64,000 nucleotides of DNA from a bacterium (GTDB taxonomy: Bacteria; Planctomycetota; Planctomycetia; Pirellulales; Pirellulaceae). The notes below the pieces were generated by a model. That model was not told where the DNA came from. It ran no database searches and was given only the letters and a program-made list of their open reading frames with translations. Of the stretch, positions 25,857 to 35,393 are shown in pieces. How positions within the stretch are numbered: position 1 is the stretch's first letter; each line of letters begins with the position of its first letter. The translations under genes were made by a program, and so were the position numbers. Where the stretch lies: positions 1 to 64,000 of the forward strand of contig JAUIGN010000008.1 of assembly GCA_030430075.1 (NCBI GenBank), in the 5' to 3' direction.

Positions 25857-27190
25857 AACGTCAGCGAACAACGGTTCGGGTGCTGCTGGGTGCGATCGTG
25901 CTGCTTCTGCTGATGGTCGTTGGTTGGACCCTGCGCCCAGGCGGCGGCAAGCGCGCCTTTACTTTGCCAAACCTGGAAGATGTCCATCCTCGGCTGTCGG
26001 CCAGGTTGCAGGAACTGGAACTCCGCCTGCGTCGTGACCCCACAGGCCGGCAATGGGGAGAACTGGGGATGGTCTTGATGGCCCACGGTTGGCAGGCGGA
26101 AGCGTTGGACGCATTCCAGCGGGCTTCACTGGCGGACCCCGACCAAGTTCAGTGGATCTACTTGCGGGCGATGCTGTTGGAGAAGCGAGATCTGCCCGCG
26201 GCGGATGCGGTCTACGCGGCGGCCGCGGCCATCGATCCCAACGATGCCCCGCTTCGCTACCGCTGGGCTCACGTCCTGATCCGCCTCAACCAGTTGCCGG
26301 CGGCCGAAGAACAACTGCGGGTGGCCGCTCAATTGGCGCCCCAAAGTCCGCACCCGTTGCTCGCCTTGGGCCGGGCCGCCATCGATCGTGGCGACAATCA
26401 AGCGGCGCGCGCGTCTTTTCAGAAGGCGGCGGAGGTCGCCCCGTATTGTCGCGAGGCACGGCAGCAGTTGGCCCGAGCCCACTTTTTGCTGGGCGACCTC
26501 GCGCAGGCCGAACGGGATCAACTTTTTGCGGCCAGCTTGCCGCCCGCCTTTCCCGGCCTGGCGGATCCGTTCCTGCAGCAGGTGAACGAGCGGGAACTGG
26601 TCGCCCGGCAGTCCGCCGAGCGGGCGGATCGCCTGGCAGCGGCCGGCGACATGGGGGCGGCGACGAGGGCGTTCCAGCAACTGGCCCAAGACCGACCGGA
26701 CCTGTCGCGGCCACGCTTGAACCTGGCCTCCCTGTATGCCATGCAGGGCAATCTGAAACGGGCCGGGGAAACCTATCGAAAGGTGATCAAGGACTTTCCC
26801 ACCGAAGCGCTCGCCTACCAGGGGCTGGCCGGGGTCTTGGCGGAGCAAGGCGACTTGGGCGGCGCCCGTACGGCATTGCAGGAATGCATCCGCCTGAAAC
26901 CCGACTACGCGCAGGCACACCACGCACTTGGCCAACTTTGGGAACAAGCGGATGACGTCGGCAAAGCGATCGCGTCATATCGTGCGGCGATCCATGCGGA
27001 CCCTCGATATGCACCCGCCTACCTGGGCTTGGGGCGTGCGCAGCAATTGCAGGAGAACTGGGATCGCGCCATCGACGCCCTGGAGAACGCGGCGCGGCTG
27101 GCACCCCACGACGCCGTGGCGCGAGATGCCTTGCGGCGCGCCCGCCAGGCCCGGCAGCGCGCCGCTCACGACCGATCGGCGGACGAGTGA
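25853..27190 (+). CDS. Membrane-anchored TPR protein
   Basis: The 445-residue protein has one N-terminal transmembrane segment (VRVLLGAIVLLLLMVVGWTL) and then TPR repeats over nearly its whole length, for example GMVLMAHGWQAEALDAFQRAS, LASLYAMQGNLKRAGETYRKV and GRAQQLQENWDRAIDALENAA. Such repeats mediate protein-protein contact. Its ATG overlaps the stop of the UnbV gene and the octahaem cytochrome gene begins eight bases after its stop, so the three genes are an operon. Confidence 0.87.
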   Translation: MKRQRTTVRVLLGAIVLLLLMVVGWTLRPGGGKRAFTLPNLEDVHPRLSARLQELELRLRRDPTGRQWGELGMVLMAHGWQAEALDAFQRASLADPDQVQWIYLRAMLLEKRDLPAADAVYAAAAAIDPNDAPLRYRWAHVLIRLNQLPAAEEQLRVAAQLAPQSPHPLLALGRAAIDRGDNQAARASFQKAAEVAPYCREARQQLARAHFLLGDLAQAERDQLFAASLPPAFPGLADPFLQQVNERELVARQSAERADRLAAAGDMGAATRAFQQLAQDRPDLSRPRLNLASLYAMQGNLKRAGETYRKVIKDFPTEALAYQGLAGVLAEQGDLGGARTALQECIRLKPDYAQAHHALGQLWEQADDVGKAIASYRAAIHADPRYAPAYLGLGRAQQLQENWDRAIDALENAARLAPHDAVARDALRRARQARQRAAHDRSADE

Positions 27191-27198
27191 GGTAGCTG

Positions 27199-29133
27199 AT
27201 GAACGAAAACCAGGCACCCAAGAATTCCAGCGAAAGCGCGGGTACCGGACGTCGACGTCGTCGCCTGGGCGCGGGAATTGTCGCGGCGTTGCTGGTGCTG
27301 GCCGCCGTATTCGCCTGGCAGGCGCAGCGGCAGAACGACCCCACTCGGCACGGCCGGAAAGTGAGCCAACAACCCAGCCAACCGCTCGAACAGCTCGTGC
27401 CGCAACAGGTCACCGGCGGCGAGTTCGCCTCATCGAGCTCGTGCCGGGAGTGTCATCCGGACGAACATGGCAGTTGGAGTCGCACGTATCACCGCAGCAT
27501 GACGCAGCTCGCCACACCCCAGACCGTGTTGGCCGATTTCCACGATGTTGAACTCGATGCCCGCGGTCGCTGGTATCGACTCCAGCAGGACGGCGAGGCG
27601 TTTTCCGTCACGATGCGCGATCCGAAATGGGAGGCGAATCAGCGGGCGCTGGGGAACGACCCGTCAACCGTCGCGACGCCCCCGACGGTGACCCGGCCGA
27701 TCGTCATGACGACCGGCTCGCACCACATGCAGGGCTACTGGTTCCCCGCCGGTCAGGGACGGGAGCTCCTGCAACTGCCGTTCTACTATCACCTGGCGGA
27801 CCGGCGCTGGATGCCGCGCGAGGATGTATTTCTCCGACCGGCGGATAACGATCCCAGCCTGGCCAATTGGAGCATGGTCTGTATCAAGTGCCACAGCGTT
27901 GCCGGCGTCCCCGGGGGCGATCCGACGCAGACCGCCATGGACAGCCGGGTCGCCGAGCTGGGGATTGCCTGCGAAGCCTGCCACGGTCCGGGTACCGAAC
28001 ATGTTGCCAGGCGACGCGCGGTTGCCGGCAGGAGCCCTCCCCCCGCGTCCAGCGACCCGATCGTCAACCCCAAGCGACTCGACGCACAGAAGCAGGCGGA
28101 GATTTGTGGACAGTGCCATAGCGAGTTCTTTCCGGCCAACCCGCTGGCATTCTGGGAGCACGGTCTCGGCTATCGGGCGGGCCAGGCATTGGAACGAACT
28201 CATGTCGTCGTCAAGCACAACGGACCGCTCTACCAGGAGTTCAAGAACAAGTTCGAACATACGTTTTGGAACGATGGCACGTGCCGTGTCGGCGGCGACG
28301 AATTCAATGCACTGGTGGCTTCGCCTTGCTACGAACGGGGAACGCTCTCGTGCCTGTCTTGCCATTCCATGCACAGTGCCGCACCCGACGACCTGTTGGC
28401 CGACGGCATGCGCACGAACGCCGCCTGCCAACAGTGTCACGAAGAACCTCGCTTCAATGCGGAGCTGGACGAACATACGCACCACGCGGCTTCGTCGAGC
28501 GGTAGCCTGTGCTACAACTGCCACATGCCGCACACCACGTACGCCCTGATGACGGCCATGCGCAGCCACCGGGTGACGAGCCCGCGGGTGATGTCGATCT
28601 CCGGCGGCAATCCGCCGAATGCCTGCAACCTCTGTCACCTCGATCAGACGCTCGGCTGGACATCCAAGTACCTCTCCCGCTGGTACCGGCAGCCGCCGGT
28701 CACGCTGCGCGGCGACGAACTGCAAGTGGCCGCCTCGCTGCTCGGACTGCTGCGCGGCGACGCCATGCAGCGCGCTATCTCTGCCTGGCACATGGGCTGG
28801 CCGCCGGCGCTCGCCACGTCCGGTGACCAATGGCAGGCACCGTTCCTCAGCCGGCTCCTGGCCGACCCGTATGCCGGTGTCCGCTATCAGGCCGTCAAAG
28901 CACTGCAGCGCCAGCCCGGCCTGGCCGATTTCGAGGCCGACTTTATCGGGCCGCTGGCCGACCGTCGCCAGGCGGGACAGCAGGCGGTCTCGAAGTGGGT
29001 GGAGCTTCGCGGTAAGACTCCACCGGACAACTTTCGACATCTCATCCTCGATGAACAATTCGACGTGCGAGAGACATTGCTCGAGCGGCTGATTGAGCAA
29101 CGCGACGACCGTCCCGTGCGAATTCCCGAGTGA
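27199..29133 (+). CDS. Eight-haem cytochrome c with C-terminal repeat domain
   Basis: The 644-residue protein has a membrane anchor or signal (LGAGIVAALLVLAAVFAWQAQ) and eight CxxCH sites: CRECH (82-86), CIKCH (228-232), CEACH (258-262), CGQCH (303-307), CLSCH (385-389), CQQCH (410-414), CYNCH (438-442) and CNLCH (476-480). It resembles octahaem cytochromes and the doubled-CxxCH families. After the haems come about 150 residues of short helical repeats (GVRYQAVKALQRQPGLADFE), HEAT-like in look. It is probably an extracytoplasmic electron carrier or oxidoreductase. It is the last gene of the UnbV-TPR-cytochrome operon. Confidence 0.88.
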   Translation: MNENQAPKNSSESAGTGRRRRRLGAGIVAALLVLAAVFAWQAQRQNDPTRHGRKVSQQPSQPLEQLVPQQVTGGEFASSSSCRECHPDEHGSWSRTYHRSMTQLATPQTVLADFHDVELDARGRWYRLQQDGEAFSVTMRDPKWEANQRALGNDPSTVATPPTVTRPIVMTTGSHHMQGYWFPAGQGRELLQLPFYYHLADRRWMPREDVFLRPADNDPSLANWSMVCIKCHSVAGVPGGDPTQTAMDSRVAELGIACEACHGPGTEHVARRRAVAGRSPPPASSDPIVNPKRLDAQKQAEICGQCHSEFFPANPLAFWEHGLGYRAGQALERTHVVVKHNGPLYQEFKNKFEHTFWNDGTCRVGGDEFNALVASPCYERGTLSCLSCHSMHSAAPDDLLADGMRTNAACQQCHEEPRFNAELDEHTHHAASSSGSLCYNCHMPHTTYALMTAMRSHRVTSPRVMSISGGNPPNACNLCHLDQTLGWTSKYLSRWYRQPPVTLRGDELQVAASLLGLLRGDAMQRAISAWHMGWPPALATSGDQWQAPFLSRLLADPYAGVRYQAVKALQRQPGLADFEADFIGPLADRRQAGQQAVSKWVELRGKTPPDNFRHLILDEQFDVRETLLERLIEQRDDRPVRIPE

Positions 29134-29568
29134 CGCCGGCGGTCGCGTGGAGCCCGCAGTTGGTAGAATGCGTGGTAGGGACATTCCCGGCAGGGCCCCG
29201 CGGTTGACGGTCTTCCACAACCTGGAGGTTTGCGCAAGCTGCGGGATTCAGGGAGGCTTGAAGGAACTGTGGCTCGAATGGTGCTGGTTAGTCTGGTTGA
29301 CGGCGAACATTGGTTGGAGTCTAGTGCGTTGTCCGGTCTTCGTGGTCGAGGCACGGTGCGCGTCGCGCAGAGCGAATCACCACCCGGCGTGGCAGCGCAA
29401 CGCAGCGCCGTTTCAGCCTGTTGGAGTCTTCCGCCTGTCGATTGCGATCCGCAAGTTGTTGCCACGACGTCATGTTGCCATGGCGTTATGTTGCCGTTGC
29501 CACGGCGTCACGCAAATTCAACGAATCCTTGGTGAGAGAGCTCTTCCAATCTTCGCGGTAACGATCAA
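29134..29568. other. Intergenic region after the cytochrome operon
   Basis: I see no gene here. Candidate ORFs have no family-like segments. ATGTTGCC..GGCGT occurs repeatedly near 29455-29515 (GTTGCCACGACGTC, GTTGCCATGGCGTT, GTTGCCACGGCGTC), a short imperfect direct repeat. Confidence 0.4.
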
Positions 29569-30639
29569 ATGATTCGCCAGCGTTCTCATCGCACGAACAT
29601 TGCCGCCAGCGACCGGGTTGTGCTTTACCCGTCTTGCGGTCATTTCGACCAGACGTCGCAGACGTGGCGGATCGAAGTGCATGGGACGGTCTTCGAGGCC
29701 GGTGCCATTAGCTGGCGCAAGCAGATGTTGCTCCGCGTGTTGCAGCGTGTGGCGAAGGTTCGTCCGGATGCGTCGCAACAAGCGATCTTTGAAGCGAGGA
29801 TTCGCGAGTTCATTGCTCCGACAGAGCGCGGCAAGCGGCTGGCGGTGCATGTCGGGGATCGCGTCTATCCCATTCGCAAGAAGACCAAACGCAACGGCCA
29901 GTTTCTGGGAACGGTCCGGATCCCGCAGGCTGAACTGGCGGAGCTGCAGCGCGACGGCCACTTCCATGAAGGGTGGCTGCACCTGCGGATCGCGACGCCG
30001 TACGGGGACTCCGGCGGCTTCACGGGCCGTGCTCAGTTGATCGATAACCGCGGCATCTCCGTGATCTCTGACATCGACGACACGATTAAGGTGACGGACG
30101 TCCATTGTCGCCGCACCTTGTTGGAGAACACGTTTCTGCACGAGTTCCGAGCGATCGAAGGCATGGCGGACCTCTATCGCCAATGGGAGGCCCAGGGGGC
30201 GTCGTTTCATTTTGTATCGTCGAGCCCCTGGCCGCTCTATTCGCCATTGGAAGAGTTTCTGCAGGCGACCGGTTTTCCGGGCGGTACGTTTCATCTTCGC
30301 TCGTTTCGACTGCACCAGCATATGTTGCGAAAACTGCTGATCGTGCGGCGCAAGGGCAAGATGGCGTCATTGAATGCCATCATGGCCAAGTACCCGCGGC
30401 GACAGTTCCTCCTGGTCGGCGACTCGGGTGAGCAGGACCCCGAATTCTATGCGGCGCTGGCCCGCCACTACCCGGGCCAGGTGGCCGGGATCTACATTCG
30501 CGACCTGCCGGCTCGCCCCATGTCCGCGGAACGTTGCCGGAAGACCTTTCGCAACATTCCCCGGGAGCAGTGCATGGTGTTTCGTGATACGGACGAACTG
30601 CCCAGGCAATTGCCGGTCGCTCTCCCCGTATTGCTTTGA
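29569..30639 (+). CDS. App1-like phosphatidate phosphatase (DUF2183)
   Basis: The 356-residue protein has the DxDxT catalytic motif SDIDDTIKVTDV (168-172), preceded by the beta-strand RGISVISDIDDT, and further family blocks ENTFLHEFRAIEGMADLYRQW, FHFVSSSPWPLYSPLEEFL and QFLLVGDSGEQDPEFY. This is the layout of the App1/DUF2183 phosphatases of the HAD superfamily, which in yeast act on phosphatidate. It is probably cytoplasmic, with no signal peptide. The ATG at 29569 is used; no clear Shine-Dalgarno site is seen. Confidence 0.87.
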   Translation: MIRQRSHRTNIAASDRVVLYPSCGHFDQTSQTWRIEVHGTVFEAGAISWRKQMLLRVLQRVAKVRPDASQQAIFEARIREFIAPTERGKRLAVHVGDRVYPIRKKTKRNGQFLGTVRIPQAELAELQRDGHFHEGWLHLRIATPYGDSGGFTGRAQLIDNRGISVISDIDDTIKVTDVHCRRTLLENTFLHEFRAIEGMADLYRQWEAQGASFHFVSSSPWPLYSPLEEFLQATGFPGGTFHLRSFRLHQHMLRKLLIVRRKGKMASLNAIMAKYPRRQFLLVGDSGEQDPEFYAALARHYPGQVAGIYIRDLPARPMSAERCRKTFRNIPREQCMVFRDTDELPRQLPVALPVLL

Positions 30640-30792
30640 GCCGATGCCGATGGTTCCGCTCGAACGGCTTGCTCGGCGGCGTTCGACCTCGCTCCCCGGG
30701 ACGAATTTTCGTATCGTAAATACGAATGCCTGATGGTGCCGTAGTTGACGGCGGACATCGCGTCCAGACTGGTATGCGTGGGAGAACGTACG

Positions 30793-31989
30793 ATGAAGAA
30801 CTATATTCTGGCTTGCCTGATTTCTGCGCTGGTTGGCGGCATGTTGGCAGTCGGCATCACCGAGCCCGCACAGGAAGCCCGCCTGACGGCGCAAGAGCCC
30901 CGGTTTCAACCGCCGGCGGGGATCCGGCGCGGAGGTGCCGCGGCGGTCGCTCCTCGCACCACGCCGGGTGGTGCCGCGGCGGATCTGGCAAAGTTCACGC
31001 CCGACGAGCGGGTCAATATCGCCGTTTACGACCAGGCCAACCGGAGCGTCGTTCACATCACCACCAAGACCATGACACGCGAGATGTTCATGCGCGCCGA
31101 AGCGGTGCCGGCCGGTACCGGTTCCGGTTCCATTCTGGACAAGAGCGGCCATATCCTGACCAACTGGCATGTGGTCGAAGGGGCGAGCAAAGTGGACGTC
31201 ACCCTCTTCGACGGTGAATCGTATGAGGCTGGACTGATCGGTCGCGACCCCGCGAACGACATTGCCGTGCTCCGTATTTCCGCTCCGGCAGAAAAACTCG
31301 ATCCCATCACGCTGGGCGACTCGAACGACCTCCGAGTGGGCCAGAAGGTGTTGGCCATTGGTAACCCGTTCGGCCTGGAACGCACCTTGACGGTGGGGAT
31401 TTTGTCGAGCTTGAATCGCAAGCTCCCCTCCAGGACCGGGCGGTTGCGCGACGATATCAAGTCGGTGATCCAGATCGACGCCGCCTTGAATCCGGGCAAC
31501 TCGGGCGGGCCATTGCTCAACGGCCAGGCGACGATGATCGGCATGAACACCGCCATCGCCAGCCGCACTCAAGGAAATACGGGAGTCGGTTTCGCGATCC
31601 CGGTCAACACCATCAAGCGTGTGGTACCGGAACTGATCGAGAATGGGCGCGTGTTGCGTCCGGTGATCGGCATTTCTTCCGTCTACGAAATTGAACGCGG
31701 GTTGCTGGTCATCGAAGTCGTTAAGAATGGACCGGCCGACGACGCCGGCCTGCAGGGCTTTCGGTGGGTCACCGAGCGGCAGCAGACCGGACCGTTCATC
31801 ACGGAACGAACCTACCTGGACCGCAGCAATGCCGACCTGATTCTGGCCATCGACGGTGTTCAGGTCACCACGGGCGACGAGCTGCTGGATGTGGTCGAGA
31901 GCAAGAAACCGCATGACACCGTGGTTCTGCAGATCCTCCGTGACGGGCGAAAGGTGAACCTCTCCGTCAGGTTGGGAGTCGCCGACTGA
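30793..31989 (+). CDS. HtrA/DegP-family serine protease with PDZ domain
   Basis: The 398-residue protein has an N-terminal signal or anchor (YILACLISALVGGMLAVG), then a trypsin-like domain with catalytic His126 (LTNWHVVEG), Asp156 (NDIAVLRI) and Ser237 (LNPGNSGGPL). A single C-terminal PDZ domain follows (GLLVIEVVKNGPADDAGLQGF, DLILAIDGVQV). It would degrade or refold damaged proteins outside the cytoplasm. The ATG at 30793 has GGAG eight bases upstream. The frame extends 16 codons further upstream without a signal. Confidence 0.93.
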   Translation: MKNYILACLISALVGGMLAVGITEPAQEARLTAQEPRFQPPAGIRRGGAAAVAPRTTPGGAAADLAKFTPDERVNIAVYDQANRSVVHITTKTMTREMFMRAEAVPAGTGSGSILDKSGHILTNWHVVEGASKVDVTLFDGESYEAGLIGRDPANDIAVLRISAPAEKLDPITLGDSNDLRVGQKVLAIGNPFGLERTLTVGILSSLNRKLPSRTGRLRDDIKSVIQIDAALNPGNSGGPLLNGQATMIGMNTAIASRTQGNTGVGFAIPVNTIKRVVPELIENGRVLRPVIGISSVYEIERGLLVIEVVKNGPADDAGLQGFRWVTERQQTGPFITERTYLDRSNADLILAIDGVQVTTGDELLDVVESKKPHDTVVLQILRDGRKVNLSVRLGVAD

Positions 31990-32030
31990 CGGAACCGGGG
32001 CTGACGCCCTTCGGCTGATGCATGATTCGC
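31990..32030. repeat. Partial repeat-family A element
   Basis: GGAACCGGGGCTGACGCCC followed by TTCGGCTGATGCATGATTC starts directly at the stop of the htrA gene. Only the distal half of the family is present. Confidence 0.65.
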
Positions 32031-32057
32031 GGCGCATGCCGAAACCGTTCAATTGGA

Positions 32058-32090
32058 TTCCGCACTCCCGTGGGTCATGCGATGCATGGC
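32058..32090. repeat. Repeat-family B palindrome with one 15-bp unit
   Basis: GATTCCGCACTCCCG is followed by GGGTCATGCGATGCATGGC; the palindrome has one mismatch. The layout equals the last unit of the tandem array at 14671-14804. The rest of the 31990-32359 gap shows no gene. Confidence 0.65.
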
Positions 32091-32359
32091 ATTCCGTAAT
32101 TACCCCGCCGCAAGTCCGTGCCGAACTGGTGCGGGCGTTCATCTGCTGCGCACCGGTTCGGCACGGCAAGGCGGCTTGGTACAATGGGAGCGAACAGGAA
32201 AACGTGCCCGCGTGATGGGCGGGCGCCGGCCGTTCGTGGGCTGCCGCGGGTCGTGACGACGGAGTACGATGGGACGAGAGCGACCGGCGCAGAATTTCTC
32301 CCGGATTGGACTTTTCTGGTCCTCGAAACTAATCCCTCCGAACCATTCAGCGGAGTAGC

Positions 32360-33253
32360 GTGTTGAATATTGGCGAGACTCTGATCGAGGATACGTTTGC
32401 CGAAGCGTTCGGGATGCGCTACACCCGGCTGATCGTCACGGCACATGATGATTTCTGGTTGGATGCGGCGATCCGGGAATTGACCGGCTATAGTTCGTCG
32501 GTCATCGCCTGCGACGCGGAAGCGGGGGTCGAACGGATGTTGGCGGCCGAAGAAACACCGGACGGCCGGCCCGGCGTCGCCGTCCTGATTTTCGGGTTTT
32601 CGACGGACGCACTGACCAAGTCGGTGTCGAACCGCGTGGGCCAGTGCGTGATGACCTGCCCGTCAACGGCGGTCTACGATGGCTTGTCCGGGTTGGAAGA
32701 GCGGATTCCGTTGGGCAAGCGAATTCGCTTTTTCGGCGACGGTTTCCAGAAGAGCAAGGTGGTGGCGGACAAACGCTATTGGCGGATCCCGGTGATGGAC
32801 GGTGAGTTTCTGGTGGAAGATAGCGTTGGCGTCGCCAAGGGGGTGGCGGGAGGCAACATCATTATGCAGACCGTCGATCAGCGAACCGGTTTGGAAGCGG
32901 CTCGTCGCGCGGCCGAAGCCGTGGCTTCCGCGGCCTGCGTGATTGCGCCGTTCCCGGGCGGAATTGCTCGCAGCGGCAGCAAGGTCGGTTCGCGGTACAA
33001 GGGCCTGCCGGCTTCAACGGCGGACGCCTATTGTCCCACGCTGCGAGGCCGTGTCGAATCGAAACTTCACGACGGCGTGCAATGCGCATATGAATTGGTG
33101 GTCGACGGCACGGACGAGTCCGCGGTCGCCGAGGCCATGGTGGCGGCCATGCATGCGGCGGCCGGGCCGGACGTGGTTGCCATCACGGCGGGGAATTACG
33201 GCGGGAAGCTGGGGAAGTTTCACTTCCACCTGCGTCAGCTCGTCGATGCCTGA
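32360..33253 (+). CDS. ftr: Formylmethanofuran:tetrahydromethanopterin formyltransferase
   Basis: The protein of about 297 residues matches Ftr of methanogens and methylotrophs along its length: IEDTFAEAFGMRYTRLIVTA at the start, PGVAVLIFGFSTDALTKSVSNRVGQCV, MTCPSTAVYDGL, RYWRIPVMDGEF, APFPGGIARSGSKVGSRYKGL and the C-terminal GGKLGKFHFHLRQL. It transfers formyl between methanofuran and tetrahydromethanopterin in the cytoplasm as part of the C1 oxidation or formaldehyde detoxification pathway known in planctomycetes. The start is GTG at 32360 or TTG at 32363, after GGAG at 32352. No other C1 gene is visible in the window. Confidence 0.93.
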   Translation: MLNIGETLIEDTFAEAFGMRYTRLIVTAHDDFWLDAAIRELTGYSSSVIACDAEAGVERMLAAEETPDGRPGVAVLIFGFSTDALTKSVSNRVGQCVMTCPSTAVYDGLSGLEERIPLGKRIRFFGDGFQKSKVVADKRYWRIPVMDGEFLVEDSVGVAKGVAGGNIIMQTVDQRTGLEAARRAAEAVASAACVIAPFPGGIARSGSKVGSRYKGLPASTADAYCPTLRGRVESKLHDGVQCAYELVVDGTDESAVAEAMVAAMHAAAGPDVVAITAGNYGGKLGKFHFHLRQLVDA

Positions 33254-33356
33254 CGGCCATCGCGGCAGGAAGGCGAGCTGGTTGCACGATTGGGGCAACG
33301 ACGAGGTCGAACTGGCCGCACGCAATCCGGATCAGCCTTCACGTGGAGTCCTTCTT

Positions 33357-34400
33357 ATGCCGTCTCGCCGCACCGTAGTCTCGGTCTTGTTCGTCTTGCT
33401 CCTGGTCCCACTGCTGAGTGGACTGGCCGCGTGGATCCTGTGGCACACGTACCGAGTGCGCGCCGAGCGGCTTGCCGACCTGGGAGTCCTTGCCCAGCAA
33501 GATGCCTGGGGGCGGACCACGCAGATCAACTTCTGGCCACCCGGTATCGATCAAGGCGCCTTCGCCGAACTGGCCCACTATCCGCACGTCCGGCTCCTCA
33601 ATTTGTCCGCCTGCGATATTCAAGATCACCACTTGGAGCCGCTGACATCACTGCCCCGGCTCGAAGAACTAATCCTGACGGGGACCCCGATCACCGATGC
33701 GGGGTTGCCGGTGATCGCCAGGTGCGGGCAACTGGAGCGGGTCGTGCTGACGTCGGCCGATGTGACGGCGGAAGGCGTACGCAAACTGGCGCAACCGCGC
33801 CCCGATCTGAACGTCGTCATCAACCCGCTCGCCCTCCACGGCTTAGGCCACTTGCTGGCCTATGGGGGGCATGGTGAACTGAATGGTGCATACGAACTTG
33901 TCTCGCTGGACCTCCACCAGGCTCCGGTCACCGATGCGGATATGGAACCGGTGCTGAGCTGCGAAAATCTGACCATGGTCAACCTGAGCGGGACGCAGGT
34001 TGGCGACGCCGGTGTTAATTGCCTCCGCAACGTGACTGCGTTGCGTGAGCTGTGGCTGACAGGTACGAAGGTGACGGACGCCTGCACGGCAACAATTTCC
34101 ACGATGAGCGAGCTGCGCGCACTCTCGTTGGCCCGCACGGAAATCAGCGATGAGGGCGTTGCCCGACTGGCTGCACTCCCGCACCTTGAAGTCCTGCATG
34201 TGGGAGAAACCCGGGTCAGCGACGAAGGAATTCGCCACCTGGGCAAGCTGCAGCACTTGAAAGAGGTCTACGTAACCCAATCGCTGGTTACGACCGACGG
34301 CGCCGACGCGTTGGCCGAAGCGATTCCGGCAGTCGAAGTCTTTGGAGGCAGCGTACCCGAGACGCCGGTCGAAGATATCGAGAGTCGGGTCCTTGGCTGA
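33357..34400 (+). CDS. Membrane-anchored leucine-rich repeat protein
   Basis: The 347-residue protein starts with one transmembrane segment (VVSVLFVLLLVPLLSGLAAWIL) and then has leucine-rich repeats of the type common in planctomycetes: LEELILTGTPITDAGLPVIA, LTMVNLSGTQVGDAGVNCL, LRELWLTGTKVTDAC, LRALSLARTEISDEGVARLA and LEVLHVGETRVSDEGIRHLG. The repeats probably face outside. The ATG at 33357 follows GGAG; the long frame from 32943 overlaps ftr and is ignored. It stands about 100 bases after ftr on the same strand. The ligand is unknown. Confidence 0.85.
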   Translation: MPSRRTVVSVLFVLLLVPLLSGLAAWILWHTYRVRAERLADLGVLAQQDAWGRTTQINFWPPGIDQGAFAELAHYPHVRLLNLSACDIQDHHLEPLTSLPRLEELILTGTPITDAGLPVIARCGQLERVVLTSADVTAEGVRKLAQPRPDLNVVINPLALHGLGHLLAYGGHGELNGAYELVSLDLHQAPVTDADMEPVLSCENLTMVNLSGTQVGDAGVNCLRNVTALRELWLTGTKVTDACTATISTMSELRALSLARTEISDEGVARLAALPHLEVLHVGETRVSDEGIRHLGKLQHLKEVYVTQSLVTTDGADALAEAIPAVEVFGGSVPETPVEDIESRVLG

Positions 34401-34456
34401 TAGGGCATCTGCCGGAGACAGTTCGTCTCCATTCGCATGGGCCGTCGCGTTGCGGT

Positions 34457-35245
34457 TCAGTCCTGCTTCCTGCGAACCTGGTAGTTGCCGCGGCTGGCGT
34501 CGTATTCGAGCTCAATCAGTCCCTGGTTCGCAACGTCCTGCAACAGCTTGGAGAAGTTCGAGTAGCCATAGTAGGCCTCGTTGAATCCGGGATGAACACG
34601 CCGCACGACCTGTTTAAGGGCTGATCCCCAAACCGGATCGTAGTCCTGCTCCATGGACTGCAGCACTTCCAGCAGCTGATCGGCCGCTTCCTGTTTCTTC
34701 TCGTCCTCCTGCTTGCCTTCCTCTCGCTTGCTCTTCTTGCGCTTGGACTTTTTCTGTTGGGGTCGGCTCTGCCTGGCGGCACGCACCAGGTCGTCGTAGT
34801 AAATGAATTCGTCGCAATTCGCGATCAGCAGATCGGACGTCGAGCTCTTCACGCCACACCCGATGACACGTTTGTTGTTTTCCTTCAATTTCGAGACGAG
34901 CGGCGAGAAATCGCTATCACCGGAGATCAAGGCGAATGCGTCGATGTGGTCTTTCGAGTAGCAAAGGTCGAGCGCATCAACCACCATGCGAATGTCCGCG
35001 CTGTTCTTGCCGCTCATCTTGCTCTGCGGAATATCAATCAGTTCAATGCCTTGCGCGTGGAACTCGCGAACCGCCTCGGCATACCCGCGCCAATCACAGT
35101 AAGCTCGCTTGTAGACGATCCGTCCCTTCTCCAGAAGCCGCTTGAGGATCAGGCGAATTTCAAAGCTGCCGGCGTTCATCTCCCGCACACCAATCGCCAG
35201 GTTCTCGAAATCGACGAAGACGGCAATTAGTGGTTCTGTGGACAT
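34457..35245 (-). CDS. NYN-domain (LabA/PIN-like) protein with C-terminal winged-helix-like domain
   Basis: The 262-residue protein opens with the NYN ribonuclease-like fold: IAVFVDFENLAIGVRE, KRAYCDWRGYAEAVREF, NSADIRMVVDALDLCY and FALISGDSDFSPLVSKLKE, with conserved Asp residues at the expected metal site. A Lys/Glu-rich linker follows (QQKKSKRKKSKREEGKQEDE), then about 80 residues (VWGSALKQVVRRVHPGFNEAYYGYSNFSKLL) that resemble an OST-HTH/LOTUS RNA-binding domain. It is likely an RNA-processing or RNA-binding nuclease. The ATG at 35245 is used; the open frame before it crosses a repeat palindrome. Confidence 0.87.
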   Translation of the reverse strand: MSTEPLIAVFVDFENLAIGVREMNAGSFEIRLILKRLLEKGRIVYKRAYCDWRGYAEAVREFHAQGIELIDIPQSKMSGKNSADIRMVVDALDLCYSKDHIDAFALISGDSDFSPLVSKLKENNKRVIGCGVKSSTSDLLIANCDEFIYYDDLVRAARQSRPQQKKSKRKKSKREEGKQEDEKKQEAADQLLEVLQSMEQDYDPVWGSALKQVVRRVHPGFNEAYYGYSNFSKLLQDVANQGLIELEYDASRGNYQVRRKQD

Positions 35246-35393
35246 GGGTGAAACAACTCCAGCAACAGTGAGAATGATGACCGGCTTCCGCGTGGTTACC
35301 GCGGGGCAGCGTGCCAGGTCCGAACGGGTGTCCATTCTCGCTGCCGCGCGCGGTCCCTGGCAAGGGGCCACGCGGTGCCGCCCGTTTTCGCAG

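Noticed and set aside
27664..29220. 518-codon minus-strand ORF opposite the octahaem cytochrome
   Set aside because: It is antisense to eight CxxCH sites in frame and has no motif of its own.
29093..29572. 159-codon ORF after the cytochrome operon
   Set aside because: It overlaps the cytochrome stop, has no ribosome binding site and no family-like segment.
30367..32184. 605-codon minus-strand ORF opposite the App1 and HtrA genes
   Set aside because: It is a shadow of the HtrA gene with complete catalytic motifs on the plus strand.
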